Origin: Verrucomicrobiia bacterium
Lineage (GTDB): Bacteria > Verrucomicrobiota > Verrucomicrobiia > Limisphaerales > JAEYXS01
Assembly: GCA_036405135.1 (NCBI GenBank)
Contig: DASWYF010000035.1
Coordinates: 1 to 64,000 of the forward strand
Direction of reading: 5' to 3'
DNA: 64,000 nt
Positions within the stretch are counted from its first letter, which is position 1. Each line of letters opens with the position of its first letter. The position numbers and the translations under genes were made by a program. This document shows, piece after piece, positions 8,978 through 17,353 of this stretch. The notes below the pieces were generated by a model, which saw only the letters and a program-made list of their open reading frames with translations, did not search any database and was not told where the DNA came from.

Positions 8978-9421
8978 ATGAGTTTGGAATCAAACGCAAG
9001 CATGAGTGGTGAGCTGAATGAAAAGCTCGCCCATAGCGGCCTGCGCCAGACGCCGCAGCGCCAGTTGGTGTATCAGGTGTTGCTGGAGGAGCGGAATCAT
9101 CCCACGGCGGAGGAAGTTTTCATTCGCGTGAAGCAAAAGACGCCGGATATCTCCATGGCGACAGTGTATAACTGTTTGGATGCCTTGGTGAAGTGCAGTG
9201 TGGTGAAGCAGGTGAACTTGGATCGCGGGGCGAGCCGTTATTGTCCTAACATGATGGACCACAGCCACTTCCATTGCGAGCAATGCGGTGGGGTGTTTGA
9301 TATCGACCTGACTAACCCCTTGGAAGCGGCGGGGGCCCGGATGCCGCGTGGGTTTCAGGTGAAGCACATGGACCTGACCTTGAAGGGCGTTTGCCCGGCG
9401 TGCGCGCAGAAGCACAATTAA
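8978..9421 (+). CDS. perR: Fur-family regulator, PerR-like
   Basis: The 147-residue protein is a Fur-family winged-helix repressor: recognition region PDISMATVYNCLDALVK, a metal-sensing region HSHFHCEQCGGVFDID, and a second CxxC (CPAC) near the C-terminus for structural zinc. PerR-type regulatory ligands appear present: His in HPTAEEVF, HSHFH, and Asp in VFDID where iron-sensing Fur usually has Glu. Together with the Per-type box upstream, this favours peroxide sensing by iron-catalysed His oxidation, known for Bacillus PerR. A purine-rich site (GGAGGGAGAG) lies eight bases before the ATG. The gene is 19 bases upstream of sufB, so it likely leads the SUF operon and links Fe-S assembly to oxidative stress. 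A zinc or iron Fur cannot be excluded. Confidence 0.88.
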   Translation: MSLESNASMSGELNEKLAHSGLRQTPQRQLVYQVLLEERNHPTAEEVFIRVKQKTPDISMATVYNCLDALVKCSVVKQVNLDRGASRYCPNMMDHSHFHCEQCGGVFDIDLTNPLEAAGARMPRGFQVKHMDLTLKGVCPACAQKHN

Positions 9422-9440
9422 TTTTTAGATTTCCGATAAG

Positions 9441-10892
9441 ATGAGCACAGCGACAGAGACAATCGAAGGATTCGTAAAGAGCGAGTATAAGTACGGCTTC
9501 GTGACGGACGTGGAGGCGGATTCCGCACCTCCCGGCCTGAGCGAGGAGATCGTGCGTTTCATTTCCGCCAAGAAGAACGAGCCGGAATGGCTCCTCGAAT
9601 GGCGTTTGAAGGCGTATCGCTACTGGGTGAACATGAAGGAGCCGCAGTGGCCGCATGTGGATTATCCGCCGGTGAACTTCCAGGACATCATCTATTACTC
9701 CTCGCCGAAGCAGGCGGGCAAGAATGCGCCGAAGAGTCTCGATGAAGTAGATCCGAAGCTGCTCGAGATGTATGCGAAGCTGGGTATTCCTCTGCGCGAG
9801 CGGGAACGGTTGGCGGGTGTGGCCGTGGACGTCGTCATGGATAGCGTCTCCGTGGGCACGACATACAAGGAAACGCTCGCGGAAAAGGGTATCATCTTCT
9901 GCTCGTTCTCAGAAGCGGTGAAGGAACATCCGGAACTGGTGAAGAAGTATCTCGGCTCCGTGGTGCCTTACACGGATAATTTTTACGCAGCACTGAACTC
10001 TGCGGTCTTCAGTGACGGCTCGTTCTGCTACATCCCGAAGGGTGTGCGTTGTCCGATGGAACTCTCCACGTATTTCCGCATCAATGCGGCGAAGACGGGA
10101 CAGTTCGAGCGCACGTTGCTCATCGCGGATGAAGGCTCGCACGTGAGTTATCTGGAAGGTTGCACGGCCCCGATGCGGGATGAGAATCAGCTTCACGCGG
10201 CTGTTGTCGAGCTGATCACGCATGACAATGCGGAGATCAAGTATTCCACGGTGCAGAACTGGTATCCGGGCGATGCGGAAGGTCGCGGCGGTATCTATAA
10301 CTTCGTGACGAAGCGCGGCATGTGCAAGGGCCGTAACTCGAAGATTTCCTGGACGCAGGTAGAGACGGGCTCCGCCATCACGTGGAAATATCCGAGCTGC
10401 ATCTTGCTCGGTGATAATTCGGTGGGCGAGTTCTACTCCGTGGCGCTCACTAACCAGAAACAACAGGCGGATACGGGCACGAAGATGGTGCACATCGGCA
10501 AGAACACGCGCAGCACGATCATCTCGAAGGGCATCTCGGCGGGTCGCGGCCAGAACAGCTATCGCGGTCTGGTGGAGATCCGTAAGAGCGCGACGAATGC
10601 GCGTAACTTCTCGCAGTGCGATTCGCTGCTGATCGGTGACAAGTGCGGCGCGCACACGTTCCCGTATATCGAGGTGAAGAACACCACGGGCAGCGTGGAG
10701 CATGAGGCGACGACCTCGAAGATCGGTGAGGACCAGATCTTTTACTGCAACCAGCGCGGCATCTCCACGCAGGACGCGGTGAACATGATCGTGAACGGCT
10801 TCTGCAAAGAAGTGTTCAAGGAACTGCCGATGGAATTCGCGGTGGAAGCGCAGAAGCTGCTGGGTGTCAGTTTGGAAGGAAGCGTTGGTTAA
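9441..10892 (+). CDS. sufB: Fe-S cluster assembly scaffold protein SufB
   Basis: The 483-residue product is SufB, part of the SufBC2D complex that assembles Fe-S clusters under stress in the cytoplasm. The family core is intact: [27 protein letters not shown], and the C-terminal [16 protein letters not shown], where Cys402 corresponds to the essential Cys405 of E. coli SufB. Length fits the family. It follows the PerR-like gene closely, but sufC is nearly 500 bases away because a GxxExxY element lies between. Transcription must pass through that element, or sufC needs its own promoter. Confidence 0.97.
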   Translation: MSTATETIEGFVKSEYKYGFVTDVEADSAPPGLSEEIVRFISAKKNEPEWLLEWRLKAYRYWVNMKEPQWPHVDYPPVNFQDIIYYSSPKQAGKNAPKSLDEVDPKLLEMYAKLGIPLRERERLAGVAVDVVMDSVSVGTTYKETLAEKGIIFCSFSEAVKEHPELVKKYLGSVVPYTDNFYAALNSAVFSDGSFCYIPKGVRCPMELSTYFRINAAKTGQFERTLLIADEGSHVSYLEGCTAPMRDENQLHAAVVELITHDNAEIKYSTVQNWYPGDAEGRGGIYNFVTKRGMCKGRNSKISWTQVETGSAITWKYPSCILLGDNSVGEFYSVALTNQKQQADTGTKMVHIGKNTRSTIISKGISAGRGQNSYRGLVEIRKSATNARNFSQCDSLLIGDKCGAHTFPYIEVKNTTGSVEHEATTSKIGEDQIFYCNQRGISTQDAVNMIVNGFCKEVFKELPMEFAVEAQKLLGVSLEGSVG

Positions 10893-10898
10893 TTTTTA

Positions 10899-11363
10899 TT
10901 TAGCCACGGATGGAACACGGAAGAAACACAGATGATGCAGGTGCAGATTTTACATGCTGATGTGACTGAAAAGATCATTGGTGCTGCATTTGAGGTGCAT
11001 CGAGTGTTAGGTTATGGGTTTTGGAAAGTGTTTATCAGAAGGCTTTGCAGGCTGAGTTGGTGAAGGCTGGTTTTAAGGCTGAAACTGAATGTGCGTTAAA
11101 AGTTAATTATAAAGGCACTGTTGTCGGAAACTTTGCGGCGGATTTACTAGTGAATGATGTGGTGCTGGTAGAATTGAAAGTGGCGAAAAACTATAATGCT
11201 GAAGATGAAGCGCAGTTGCTGAATGAACTGAAGGCTTCCGGGATCAAGGTCGGACTCTTGATCAACTTTGGCAGAACAAAAGTAGAATTTAAGCGAATGG
11301 TGTTTTGAACGGCCATAAATAGAACACAATCCGTGTTTCATCTGTGTTCAATCTGTGGCCAAG
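10899..11363. mobile_element. GxxExxY element with 35-bp imperfect terminal inverted repeats
   Basis: The ends 10899-10933 and 11329-11363 are inverted copies matching at 28 of 35 positions, built from short runs such as GCCACGGAT, GAACACGG and AAACACAGAT. Between them lies only the frameshifted GxxExxY gene, and the gene's ATG lies within the left repeat. The element is AT-richer than its surroundings and splits the suf operon between sufB and sufC. The same end sequence frames a gene-less element at 16028-16217. I infer a small transposable unit; target-site duplication is not clear. Confidence 0.7.
10932..11308 (+). pseudogene. GxxExxY protein gene, -1 frameshift in a T run
   Basis: Translation from the ATG at 10932 gives MMQVQILHADVTEKIIGAAF, EVHRVLGYGF, the usual N-terminal half of a GxxExxY protein, and then shifts. 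The following family sequence (LESVYQKALQAEL through LVELKVAKNYNAEDEAQLLN to LLINFG) is in another frame starting at 11021. Restoring one T to the TTTT run at 11019-11022 joins them perfectly as GYGFLESVYQ. So the gene has lost one base in a homopolymer, or the assembly has an error there. GxxExxY proteins are small, widely transferred, nuclease-fold-like proteins of unknown function. Base composition differs from the flanking suf genes, consistent with insertion. Confidence 0.85.
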
Positions 11364-11389
11364 AAAATTTATCGAAATAGAAACAGCAA

Positions 11390-12160
11390 ATGAGCGAAAC
11401 GATTCTTGAGATCAAAGACCTCCAGGCGGGGGTGGAAGAGAAACAGATTTTGAAGGGCCTGAACCTGACCATCAAGGCGGGTGAAGTCCATGCGATCATG
11501 GGACCGAACGGCAGCGGCAAGAGCACGCTGGCGTCGGTGCTGGCTGGTCGCGATGGCTACGATGTCATCGGCGGTTCCTCCACGTATCTTGGCAAAGACC
11601 TGCTGGAAATGGACCCGGAAGAGCGCGCCCGCGAAGGCGTTTTCCTCGCGTTCCAATATCCCATCGAGATCCCCGGTGTGAACACCACCTACTTCCTGAA
11701 GGCGGCGGTGAATGAAGTGCGCAAGCACAAGGGCCTGCCGGAATTGGACGCGATGGAGTTCCTGAAATTCGTGAAGCAGAAGGCGAAGCTGCTCGAGCTG
11801 CGTGAGGATTTCCTCAAGCGCGCGGTGAATGAAGGCTTCTCCGGCGGTGAAAAGAAGCGCAACGAGATCTTCCAGATGGCGTGCCTTGAGCCTCGCCTCG
11901 CGATCCTCGATGAAACGGATTCCGGTCTGGATATCGATGCGTTGAAGGTGGTTTCCGAGGGCGTGAACAAGCTGAAGAACGCGAACAATGCGCAGCTCGT
12001 CATCACGCATTATCAACGTCTGCTCGATTATATCGTCCCTGACTACGTGCACGTGCTCTACAATGGGCGCATCGTGAAGTCCGGCACCAAGGAGCTCGCG
12101 CTGGAGCTGGAAGAAAAGGGCTACGACTGGATCACGAAGGGCGAACTCCAAACCGCGTAA
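11390..12160 (+). CDS. sufC: Fe-S cluster assembly ATPase SufC
   Basis: The 256-residue ABC-type ATPase has Walker A (GPNGSGKST), the SufC signature (FSGGEKKRNEIFQM), and Walker B (PRLAILDETDSGLDIDALK). It powers the SufBC2D scaffold in the cytoplasm; it has no membrane partner. It starts 27 bases after the right inverted repeat of the GxxExxY element and is followed at 16 bases by sufD. Confidence 0.97.
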   Translation: MSETILEIKDLQAGVEEKQILKGLNLTIKAGEVHAIMGPNGSGKSTLASVLAGRDGYDVIGGSSTYLGKDLLEMDPEERAREGVFLAFQYPIEIPGVNTTYFLKAAVNEVRKHKGLPELDAMEFLKFVKQKAKLLELREDFLKRAVNEGFSGGEKKRNEIFQMACLEPRLAILDETDSGLDIDALKVVSEGVNKLKNANNAQLVITHYQRLLDYIVPDYVHVLYNGRIVKSGTKELALELEEKGYDWITKGELQTA

Positions 12161-12176
12161 TTCAAGCGGCACTGAC

Positions 12177-13535
12177 ATGACGCAGACCCTGAACAAACCT
12201 ATCGCTGCCGAAGCCGACAGCCGTCTCGCCGCGTTTGACCGGCTGGAAGGCACGTTCGCCAAGCAGCAACCGGCGTGGCTTTTCCCGCTGCGCAAGGCCG
12301 GTATCTCGCAGTTCGCCGAACTGGGCTATCCCACGCTCCACGACGAGGACTGGCGCTTTACGAACGTGGCGCACGCGGCCAAGCTGCCGTTCATTCCGGC
12401 CACGGAACCGGCCTCAGCCAACGTGACGCTGGCGGACTTGAAGCAATTTCCTTTCGCGGATCAACCGGGCTCACGCTTGGTGTTCGTGGATGGTCACTAT
12501 GCAGCGGCGCTTTCGAACGTCACGGCTTTGCCCGCTGGGGTGAAGGTGGCGAGCTTGAAGCAATCGCTCGCGACGGATGCGGCGCTCATCGAGAAGCATC
12601 TCGGCCGTTATTCCGGTAATGAAGCGAATGCATTTGCGGCGTTGAACATTGCGTTCTTCACGGATGGTCTCTTCGTACATGTGCCGAAGAATGCCGTGGT
12701 GGAGCAAGCAGTGCAGGTGATCTATCTGAGCACAGCGACGGAAGCTGGTTTTGCCTCGCATGTGCGGAATCTGGTGATCGTGGAGGCGGGTGCGAAGCTG
12801 ACTTTGTTGGAAAGCTACGTGAGCTTGGCCAAGGCACCTTACGTTACAAATGCCATCACGGAACTTGTCGTGGGCGACAATGCCTGGGTGGAACACGTGA
12901 AGTTCCAGGATGAAGCGGCGGACGCGTTTCATTTCGCGGCGTTGCATGGCGTGTTCGGTCGCACGTCGAAGGCGTGGACGCACTCGCTCGCGCTCGGCAG
13001 CAAGCTGGCGCGTTACAACTTGCGCACGAAGCTGGATGGCGAAGGACTCGAAGCGATTCTCAACGGGCTTTACCTTACGCGCAACGAACAGGTGATCGAT
13101 CATCACATGATCGTGGAACACGCGAAGGCGCATTGCGCGAGCCATGAGTATTTCAACGGCATCCTCGATGATAAATCGAAGGGTGTTTTTCACGGCCGCA
13201 TCTTGGTGAAGCCGGACGCGCAGAAGACGGATGCGAAACAGACGAATCGCAATCTGCTCCTGAGCGATGACGCGACAGCGGATGCGAAGCCGCAGTTGGA
13301 GATTTACGCGGATGACGTGAAGTGCACGCACGGCGCGACGATCGGCCGGATGAATGAAGAGCAGATCTTTTATCTTCGCGCGCGTGGCATCGGTGAAAAG
13401 ACGGCGCGCCGGATGTTGATGCATGCGTTCGCGGGCGAGATCATTGATCGCGTGCAAACGGAAGCGGTCCGTGAAGAGTTGGATAAAATCGTGTGGGACC
13501 GGCTGGAAATGAACCCGCATTTGCACGATAGCTAG
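12177..13535 (+). CDS. sufD: Fe-S cluster assembly protein SufD
   Basis: The 452-residue SufD partners SufB in the SufBC2D scaffold. The N-terminal helical part contains the usual DEDWRFTNVA segment, and the C-terminal beta-helix core ends in CTHGATIGRMNEEQIFYLRARG, containing the conserved His (His360 in E. coli) involved in cluster assembly. It is a normal length and closely follows sufC. A cluster of hairpins separates it from sufE. Confidence 0.96.
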   Translation: MTQTLNKPIAAEADSRLAAFDRLEGTFAKQQPAWLFPLRKAGISQFAELGYPTLHDEDWRFTNVAHAAKLPFIPATEPASANVTLADLKQFPFADQPGSRLVFVDGHYAAALSNVTALPAGVKVASLKQSLATDAALIEKHLGRYSGNEANAFAALNIAFFTDGLFVHVPKNAVVEQAVQVIYLSTATEAGFASHVRNLVIVEAGAKLTLLESYVSLAKAPYVTNAITELVVGDNAWVEHVKFQDEAADAFHFAALHGVFGRTSKAWTHSLALGSKLARYNLRTKLDGEGLEAILNGLYLTRNEQVIDHHMIVEHAKAHCASHEYFNGILDDKSKGVFHGRILVKPDAQKTDAKQTNRNLLLSDDATADAKPQLEIYADDVKCTHGATIGRMNEEQIFYLRARGIGEKTARRMLMHAFAGEIIDRVQTEAVREELDKIVWDRLEMNPHLHDS

Positions 13536-13540
13536 AAGAG

Positions 13541-13631
13541 CCGCCGGGACGGACGGCGGTACGGCAGGCCAGAGGCCTGCGCTACGTAGTGCCCCGCGTC
13601 TCGCGGGCTGTATCGCAGGCGTCACGCCTGC
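13541..13631. repeat. String of four hairpins between sufD and sufE
   Basis: Four consecutive palindromes fill the gap: CCGCCG/CGGCGG, GCAGGCC/GGCCTGC (loop AGA), CCCGCG/CGCGGG (loop TCT) and GCAGGC/GCCTGC (loop GTCAC). None has a T-tract, so they look like a REP-type element rather than a terminator. They may stabilise or process the suf transcript. Confidence 0.65.
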
Positions 13632-13668
13632 TTGGTGAATGAGTTGGAAAACGAACGACGAAGCAAGC

Positions 13669-14097
13669 ATGTCGATCACGATTGAAGAGCTGGTGGAAAA
13701 CTTCGAGCTGCTGGGCGATTGGGAAGAGCGTTACGGCTACCTGATCGAACTGGGCAAGAAGCTCCCTGGATTGCCGGAGGCGGAGAAGGTGGAGGCGAAT
13801 CGCGTCCACGGCTGCCAGGCGATGGTGTGGATGAAGATGGTGCCGAGCACGACGAAGCCCGGCACCTTCACGGTGCTGGCGGACAGTGATGCATTCATCG
13901 TGCGCGGTCTCATCGCGGTGTTGCAATTGATCTTCAATGATCGCACGCCGGAAGAGATGCTGAAGGCGGATGCGAAGGCGCATCTGTTGAAATTAGGCTT
14001 GGACCGGCACTTGAGTCCGACGCGGAAGAATGGTTTGTTTGCGATGATGGAACGGGTCAAGACGTTGGCGCAGGAGAAGTTGGTGGCGGTGAATTGA
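13669..14097 (+). CDS. sufE: Sulphur acceptor protein SufE
   Basis: SufE takes persulphide from the cysteine desulphurase SufS and passes it to SufB. The catalytic Cys sits in VHGCQAMVWM at residue 49, matching Cys51 of the E. coli protein. The start at 13669 (MSITIEELVENFELL) fits the family; an ATG at 13639 would add ten unusual residues. Length (142 aa) is typical. The gene belongs to the same strand-uniform suf block. Confidence 0.93.
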   Translation: MSITIEELVENFELLGDWEERYGYLIELGKKLPGLPEAEKVEANRVHGCQAMVWMKMVPSTTKPGTFTVLADSDAFIVRGLIAVLQLIFNDRTPEEMLKADAKAHLLKLGLDRHLSPTRKNGLFAMMERVKTLAQEKLVAVN

Positions 14098-14163
14098 ATT
14101 TATTGAAAACTAAGCGGTTGAACTTTGCCTTGAAGTTGTAGCTGCGAACTGAGGAAAGAGTAT

Positions 14164-14730
14164 ATGAGTTACGGAGCACAAGAGACGGTGACATTGACGC
14201 GGGATGTGGATGCCGCCGTGGTGCCAGTGGGCACGAAGGTGACCTTGCAGCAGGGCGAGCAGGCTTACATCACGCAGGAGCTGGGCGGCAGCTACACCGT
14301 GGTGGTGAATGGCAACATGTTCCGCATTGATGGCAAGAATGCCGATGCGCTGGGCAAGGAAGTGAAGGAGACGACAATCCGCTCGACCACTGGCCAACCG
14401 GTGACGAAGGAGCAACTCGAGAAGCATATCTGGGATCAGCTCCGCACGTGCTACGACCCGGAAATCCCGGTGAACATCGTGGACCTCGGCCTCATCTATG
14501 ATTGCCATATCGATAATCTGGCGGATGGCGGCGCGGGCTACAAAGTGGATGTGAAAATGACGCTGACCGCGCCTGGCTGCGGTATGGGGCCGGTGCTGCA
14601 ACAGGACGTGCAGAACAAAATCCTGAGCATCGAAGATGTACAAGAAGTGAACGTGGAACTCGTCTGGGAACCGCAGTGGAATCAAGGCATGATGACGGAA
14701 GCGGCGCGCTTGCAATTGGGTTTGATGTAA
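14164..14730 (+). CDS. sufT: Fe-S assembly-associated protein SufT (DUF59/MIP18 family)
   Basis: The product (188 aa) has the SufT layout: an N-terminal region of about 80 residues followed by a DUF59 (MIP18) domain with DPEIPVNIVDLGLIYD and the conserved Cys motif TAPGCGMGPVL. SufT proteins assist Fe-S maturation, especially when demand is high. Its place between sufE and sufS supports the call. The 66-base gap before it has no clear terminator. Confidence 0.93.
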   Translation: MSYGAQETVTLTRDVDAAVVPVGTKVTLQQGEQAYITQELGGSYTVVVNGNMFRIDGKNADALGKEVKETTIRSTTGQPVTKEQLEKHIWDQLRTCYDPEIPVNIVDLGLIYDCHIDNLADGGAGYKVDVKMTLTAPGCGMGPVLQQDVQNKILSIEDVQEVNVELVWEPQWNQGMMTEAARLQLGLM

Positions 14731-14769
14731 GCGCACGCAGCTACTGTTGCTTCATGGTATATTGATGAG

Positions 14770-16032
14770 ATGAGCGCTACCGCCACATTGTCCGCACCGC
14801 AGAAACCGATCGTTCCCGATTGGGCCGCGTTGCGTGCTGATTTCCCCATCCTTAATGAGGTGGTGAACGGCCAGCCGCTCATCTACTTCGACAACGGCGC
14901 GACTAGCCAGAAGCCCAAGCAGGTGCTCGCGGCCATCCAGCGTTACTACGAGCATGAGAATGCCAATGTGCATCGGGGCATCCATGAATTGAGCAATCGT
15001 GCGACGGAAGCTTACGAGAATGCTCGTCAACGCACGGCGCAGTTCCTGAACGCCCGCGACAAGTCCGAGATCATCTTCACGCGTGGCACGACGGAAGGCA
15101 TCAACCTCGTGGCGGCGACTTGGGCGCTGGATCACCTCAAGCCGGGTGACACAATTCTCATCAGTGAGCTGGAGCATCACAGCAATCTGGTACCGTGGCA
15201 GATGGTCGCCAAGCGCACGGGTGCAAAGCTTGCTTACATCCCGGTGACTGGTGATGAAGGAACGCTCGATCTCAGCCGTCTTGATAAGATGGCTGCGGAT
15301 GGGGTGAAGATTCTTTCCATCACGCACATATCGAATTCGATGGGTGTGGTGAATCCGGTGGCGGAGATTTGCGCGAAGGCGCGGGCGCAAGGAGTGGTGA
15401 CGGTGATCGATGCGGCGCAAAGCGCGGGGCATTTACCCATCGATGTGCAGGCGATCGGGTGCGATTTCCTCGCGTTTTCGAGTCACAAGATTTGCGGTCC
15501 TACGGGCATGGGTGTGTTGTATGGGCGCAAGGAAATCCTGAAAGACCTGTCGCCTTACCAAGGCGGCGGCGAAATGATTTCGAAGGTGGAGTATTTCGAT
15601 ACGGTTTACAATGTGCCGCCGCATCGGTTTGAGGCGGGCACGCCGCACATCGCGGGAGCGGTCGGATTGCATGCGGCGTTGGATTACCTCGATGCCATCG
15701 GGCGTGAGCGCATCTTCGCACATGATCAGGAACTTGCTGAGTATGCGGCGGCGAAATTGGCAGAGTTCAAAGGCATCCGCATCTTCGGGCCGAAACAAGG
15801 GCGGGCAGGTTTGGTGAGCTTTGTGTTACCGAATGCCCATGCGCTGGACATCGCCACGATGGTGGATCAGAAGGGTGTCGCATTGAGGGCAGGGCATCAT
15901 TGCAATCAACCGTTGATGGCCAAGCTGGGTGTGCCAGCGACGTTGCGGGCGAGCTTCTACTTCTACAATACGAAGGCGGAAGTGGACCGTTTCATCGAAA
16001 TTCTGCACAAGGTGCAAAAGCTTTTTGTTTAA
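14770..16032 (+). CDS. sufS: Cysteine desulphurase SufS
   Basis: The 420-residue PLP enzyme releases sulphur from cysteine for cluster assembly. Conserved sites are visible: ELEHHSNLVPWQ, the PLP-binding Lys240 in FSSHKICGPTGMG, and catalytic Cys378 in RAGHHCNQP of the group II (SufS-type) short loop. It pairs with the SufE in the same operon. The stop codon runs straight into the inverted repeat of a mobile-like element. Confidence 0.97.
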   Translation: MSATATLSAPQKPIVPDWAALRADFPILNEVVNGQPLIYFDNGATSQKPKQVLAAIQRYYEHENANVHRGIHELSNRATEAYENARQRTAQFLNARDKSEIIFTRGTTEGINLVAATWALDHLKPGDTILISELEHHSNLVPWQMVAKRTGAKLAYIPVTGDEGTLDLSRLDKMAADGVKILSITHISNSMGVVNPVAEICAKARAQGVVTVIDAAQSAGHLPIDVQAIGCDFLAFSSHKICGPTGMGVLYGRKEILKDLSPYQGGGEMISKVEYFDTVYNVPPHRFEAGTPHIAGAVGLHAALDYLDAIGRERIFAHDQELAEYAAAKLAEFKGIRIFGPKQGRAGLVSFVLPNAHALDIATMVDQKGVALRAGHHCNQPLMAKLGVPATLRASFYFYNTKAEVDRFIEILHKVQKLFV

Positions 16033-16217
16033 CCACAGACCGGTAGCACCGGTGGCAAACACAGATGCATCAGTTTTGGACGCAATTCTGCATGAGTTGA
16101 AGGAAAGGGCGGAGGGGAAGCCCGGCACCCCTCACCCCGGCCCTCTCCCCTCCGAGGGGCGAGGGAGATGGAGCGTTGTTTCGCTATCTGTGTGCATCTG
16201 TGTTAATCTGTGGTTTA
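16028..16217. mobile_element. MITE-like element sharing ends with the GxxExxY element, with a nested palindrome
   Basis: The left end (16028-16062, with runs TTTAACCACAGA and AAACACAGATGCATC) and right end (16184-16217, with GCATCTGTGTTAATCTGTGG) are inverted to each other and resemble the ends at 10899 and 11329. The left end contains a short insertion with a CCGGTAGCACCGG palindrome. The interior holds no gene but a copy of the dispersed palindrome around CCCCTCCGAGGGG at 16130-16177. The left end begins within the sufS stop codon. Confidence 0.6.
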
Positions 16218-16230
16218 AGAATGATTTTTT

Positions 16231-16782
16231 ATGTCTGTCGTAGCTGAACAAGTGGGAGCGAACTCGCCGATGAGCGAGGTGTTGCTCGCGTATCCGGGGG
16301 CGCAACGTGCGCTCTTTCGCAAGTATCACATCGGTGGCTGCTCGAGTTGCGGTTTTCAGCCGACGGAGACGCTTGGTCAGGTCTGCGCGCGGAACAACAA
16401 CCTGAATGTGGACGAAGTGCTCGCGCACATCCGCAGCAGCCATGAGCAGGATGCGAAGGTGCTCATCTCGCCGAAGGAACTCGCCAGCCAGTTGCAGCAG
16501 AATACCGGCATCCGTTTGCTGGATATCCGTTCGCGTGAGGAATACGACGCGGTGAAGATCGAAGGCTCGCTTCTGCTTTCCCAGCCCTTGATGCAGGAGA
16601 TCCTTGGTAAATGGGGGCCGGATGCTTCGTTCGTCGTTATTGATCACATGGGCAAGACGGCTTTGGACGGCGCTGCTTATTTCCTCGGTCATGGTTGCAA
16701 GAATGTGCGGGCCTTGCGCGGTGGGATTGATGCGTGGTCGCAGGAAGTGGATGCGAGCATTCCGCAGTATCAATTGGGTTAA
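16231..16782 (+). CDS. DUF1858-rhodanese fusion protein lacking the rhodanese catalytic Cys
   Basis: Residues 10-75 resemble DUF1858 (YPGAQRALFRKYHIGGCSSCGF, ETLGQVCARNN, LNVDEVLAHI) with a CxxC pair. Residues 80-183 form a rhodanese domain (IRLLDIRSREEYDAVKIEGS, NVRALRGGIDAWSQE). Where rhodaneses carry the active-site Cys loop (CxxGxRS), this protein reads DHMGKTA, so it should not act as a sulphurtransferase through that Cys. It may bind or present sulphur or a redox partner via the CxxC instead. It sits between sufS and an IscU-like scaffold, indicating a role in sulphur or Fe-S trafficking. Confidence 0.8.
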   Translation: MSVVAEQVGANSPMSEVLLAYPGAQRALFRKYHIGGCSSCGFQPTETLGQVCARNNNLNVDEVLAHIRSSHEQDAKVLISPKELASQLQQNTGIRLLDIRSREEYDAVKIEGSLLLSQPLMQEILGKWGPDASFVVIDHMGKTALDGAAYFLGHGCKNVRALRGGIDAWSQEVDASIPQYQLG

Positions 16783-16796
16783 GAAGTTTATTTTCG

Positions 16797-17303
16797 ATGA
16801 ACGCTGATTTGGAAAAGAAGATTCGCGAGGCGCTGGCCAATCCCAAGAACGTGGGCGAGATGGCCGATGCGGATAGCATCGGCACGGTGGGCAATGCGGG
16901 TTGCGGTGAGATGCTGCGCCTGTGGGTGAAGTTCAAGGATGACAAGGGCAAGCGCGTCATCGACAAGGCGACGTTCCAATCGTTCGGCTGCGAGACGGCG
17001 ATCGCGGTCGCCAGCATGGCCACTGAACTCATCAAGGGGAAGACGGCAGAGGAAGCCCTCGCCTTGAAGACGGAAGACCTGTCCGGCGGCTTGGGACCGT
17101 TACCGCCGATGAAGATTCATTGTGCGGAGTTGGTGGAGGGCGCGTTGCGTTCCGCTTTGGAACCGACGGCGAAGGACTGTCCGCCAGCCGTTGCTGCGGC
17201 AGTGGCGGAACCTGCATCCACGGGCACGAATTTGATCGATAGCTTGGGGCAGGAGAAGAAGGCCGGTTTGAAGATCAGCTTCCTGCCTCCGGCGAAGAAG
17301 TGA
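16797..17303 (+). CDS. IscU/NifU-like Fe-S scaffold protein
   Basis: The 168-residue product carries the three scaffold cysteines in the contexts NAGCGEMLRLWVKF, SFGCETAIAVAS and IHCAELVEGAL. The Asp that normally follows the first Cys (CGD) is replaced by Glu (CGE). An alanine-rich tail of about 50 residues follows the domain. The ATG at 16797, 15 bases after the previous stop, was chosen because upstream sequence belongs to the rhodanese gene. An IscU-type scaffold at the end of a full SUF operon suggests a hybrid assembly route or a specialised carrier. Confidence 0.88.
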   Translation: MNADLEKKIREALANPKNVGEMADADSIGTVGNAGCGEMLRLWVKFKDDKGKRVIDKATFQSFGCETAIAVASMATELIKGKTAEEALALKTEDLSGGLGPLPPMKIHCAELVEGALRSALEPTAKDCPPAVAAAVAEPASTGTNLIDSLGQEKKAGLKISFLPPAKK

Positions 17304-17353
17304 CGCACGTTTTCGTGCTTTTCGATTCCACCTGCCCGAGCTAACACTGGGGC

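Noticed and set aside
11019-11022. Programmed frameshifting in the GxxExxY gene
   Set aside because: There is no slippery heptamer with a downstream structure, and this family is not known to use recoding.
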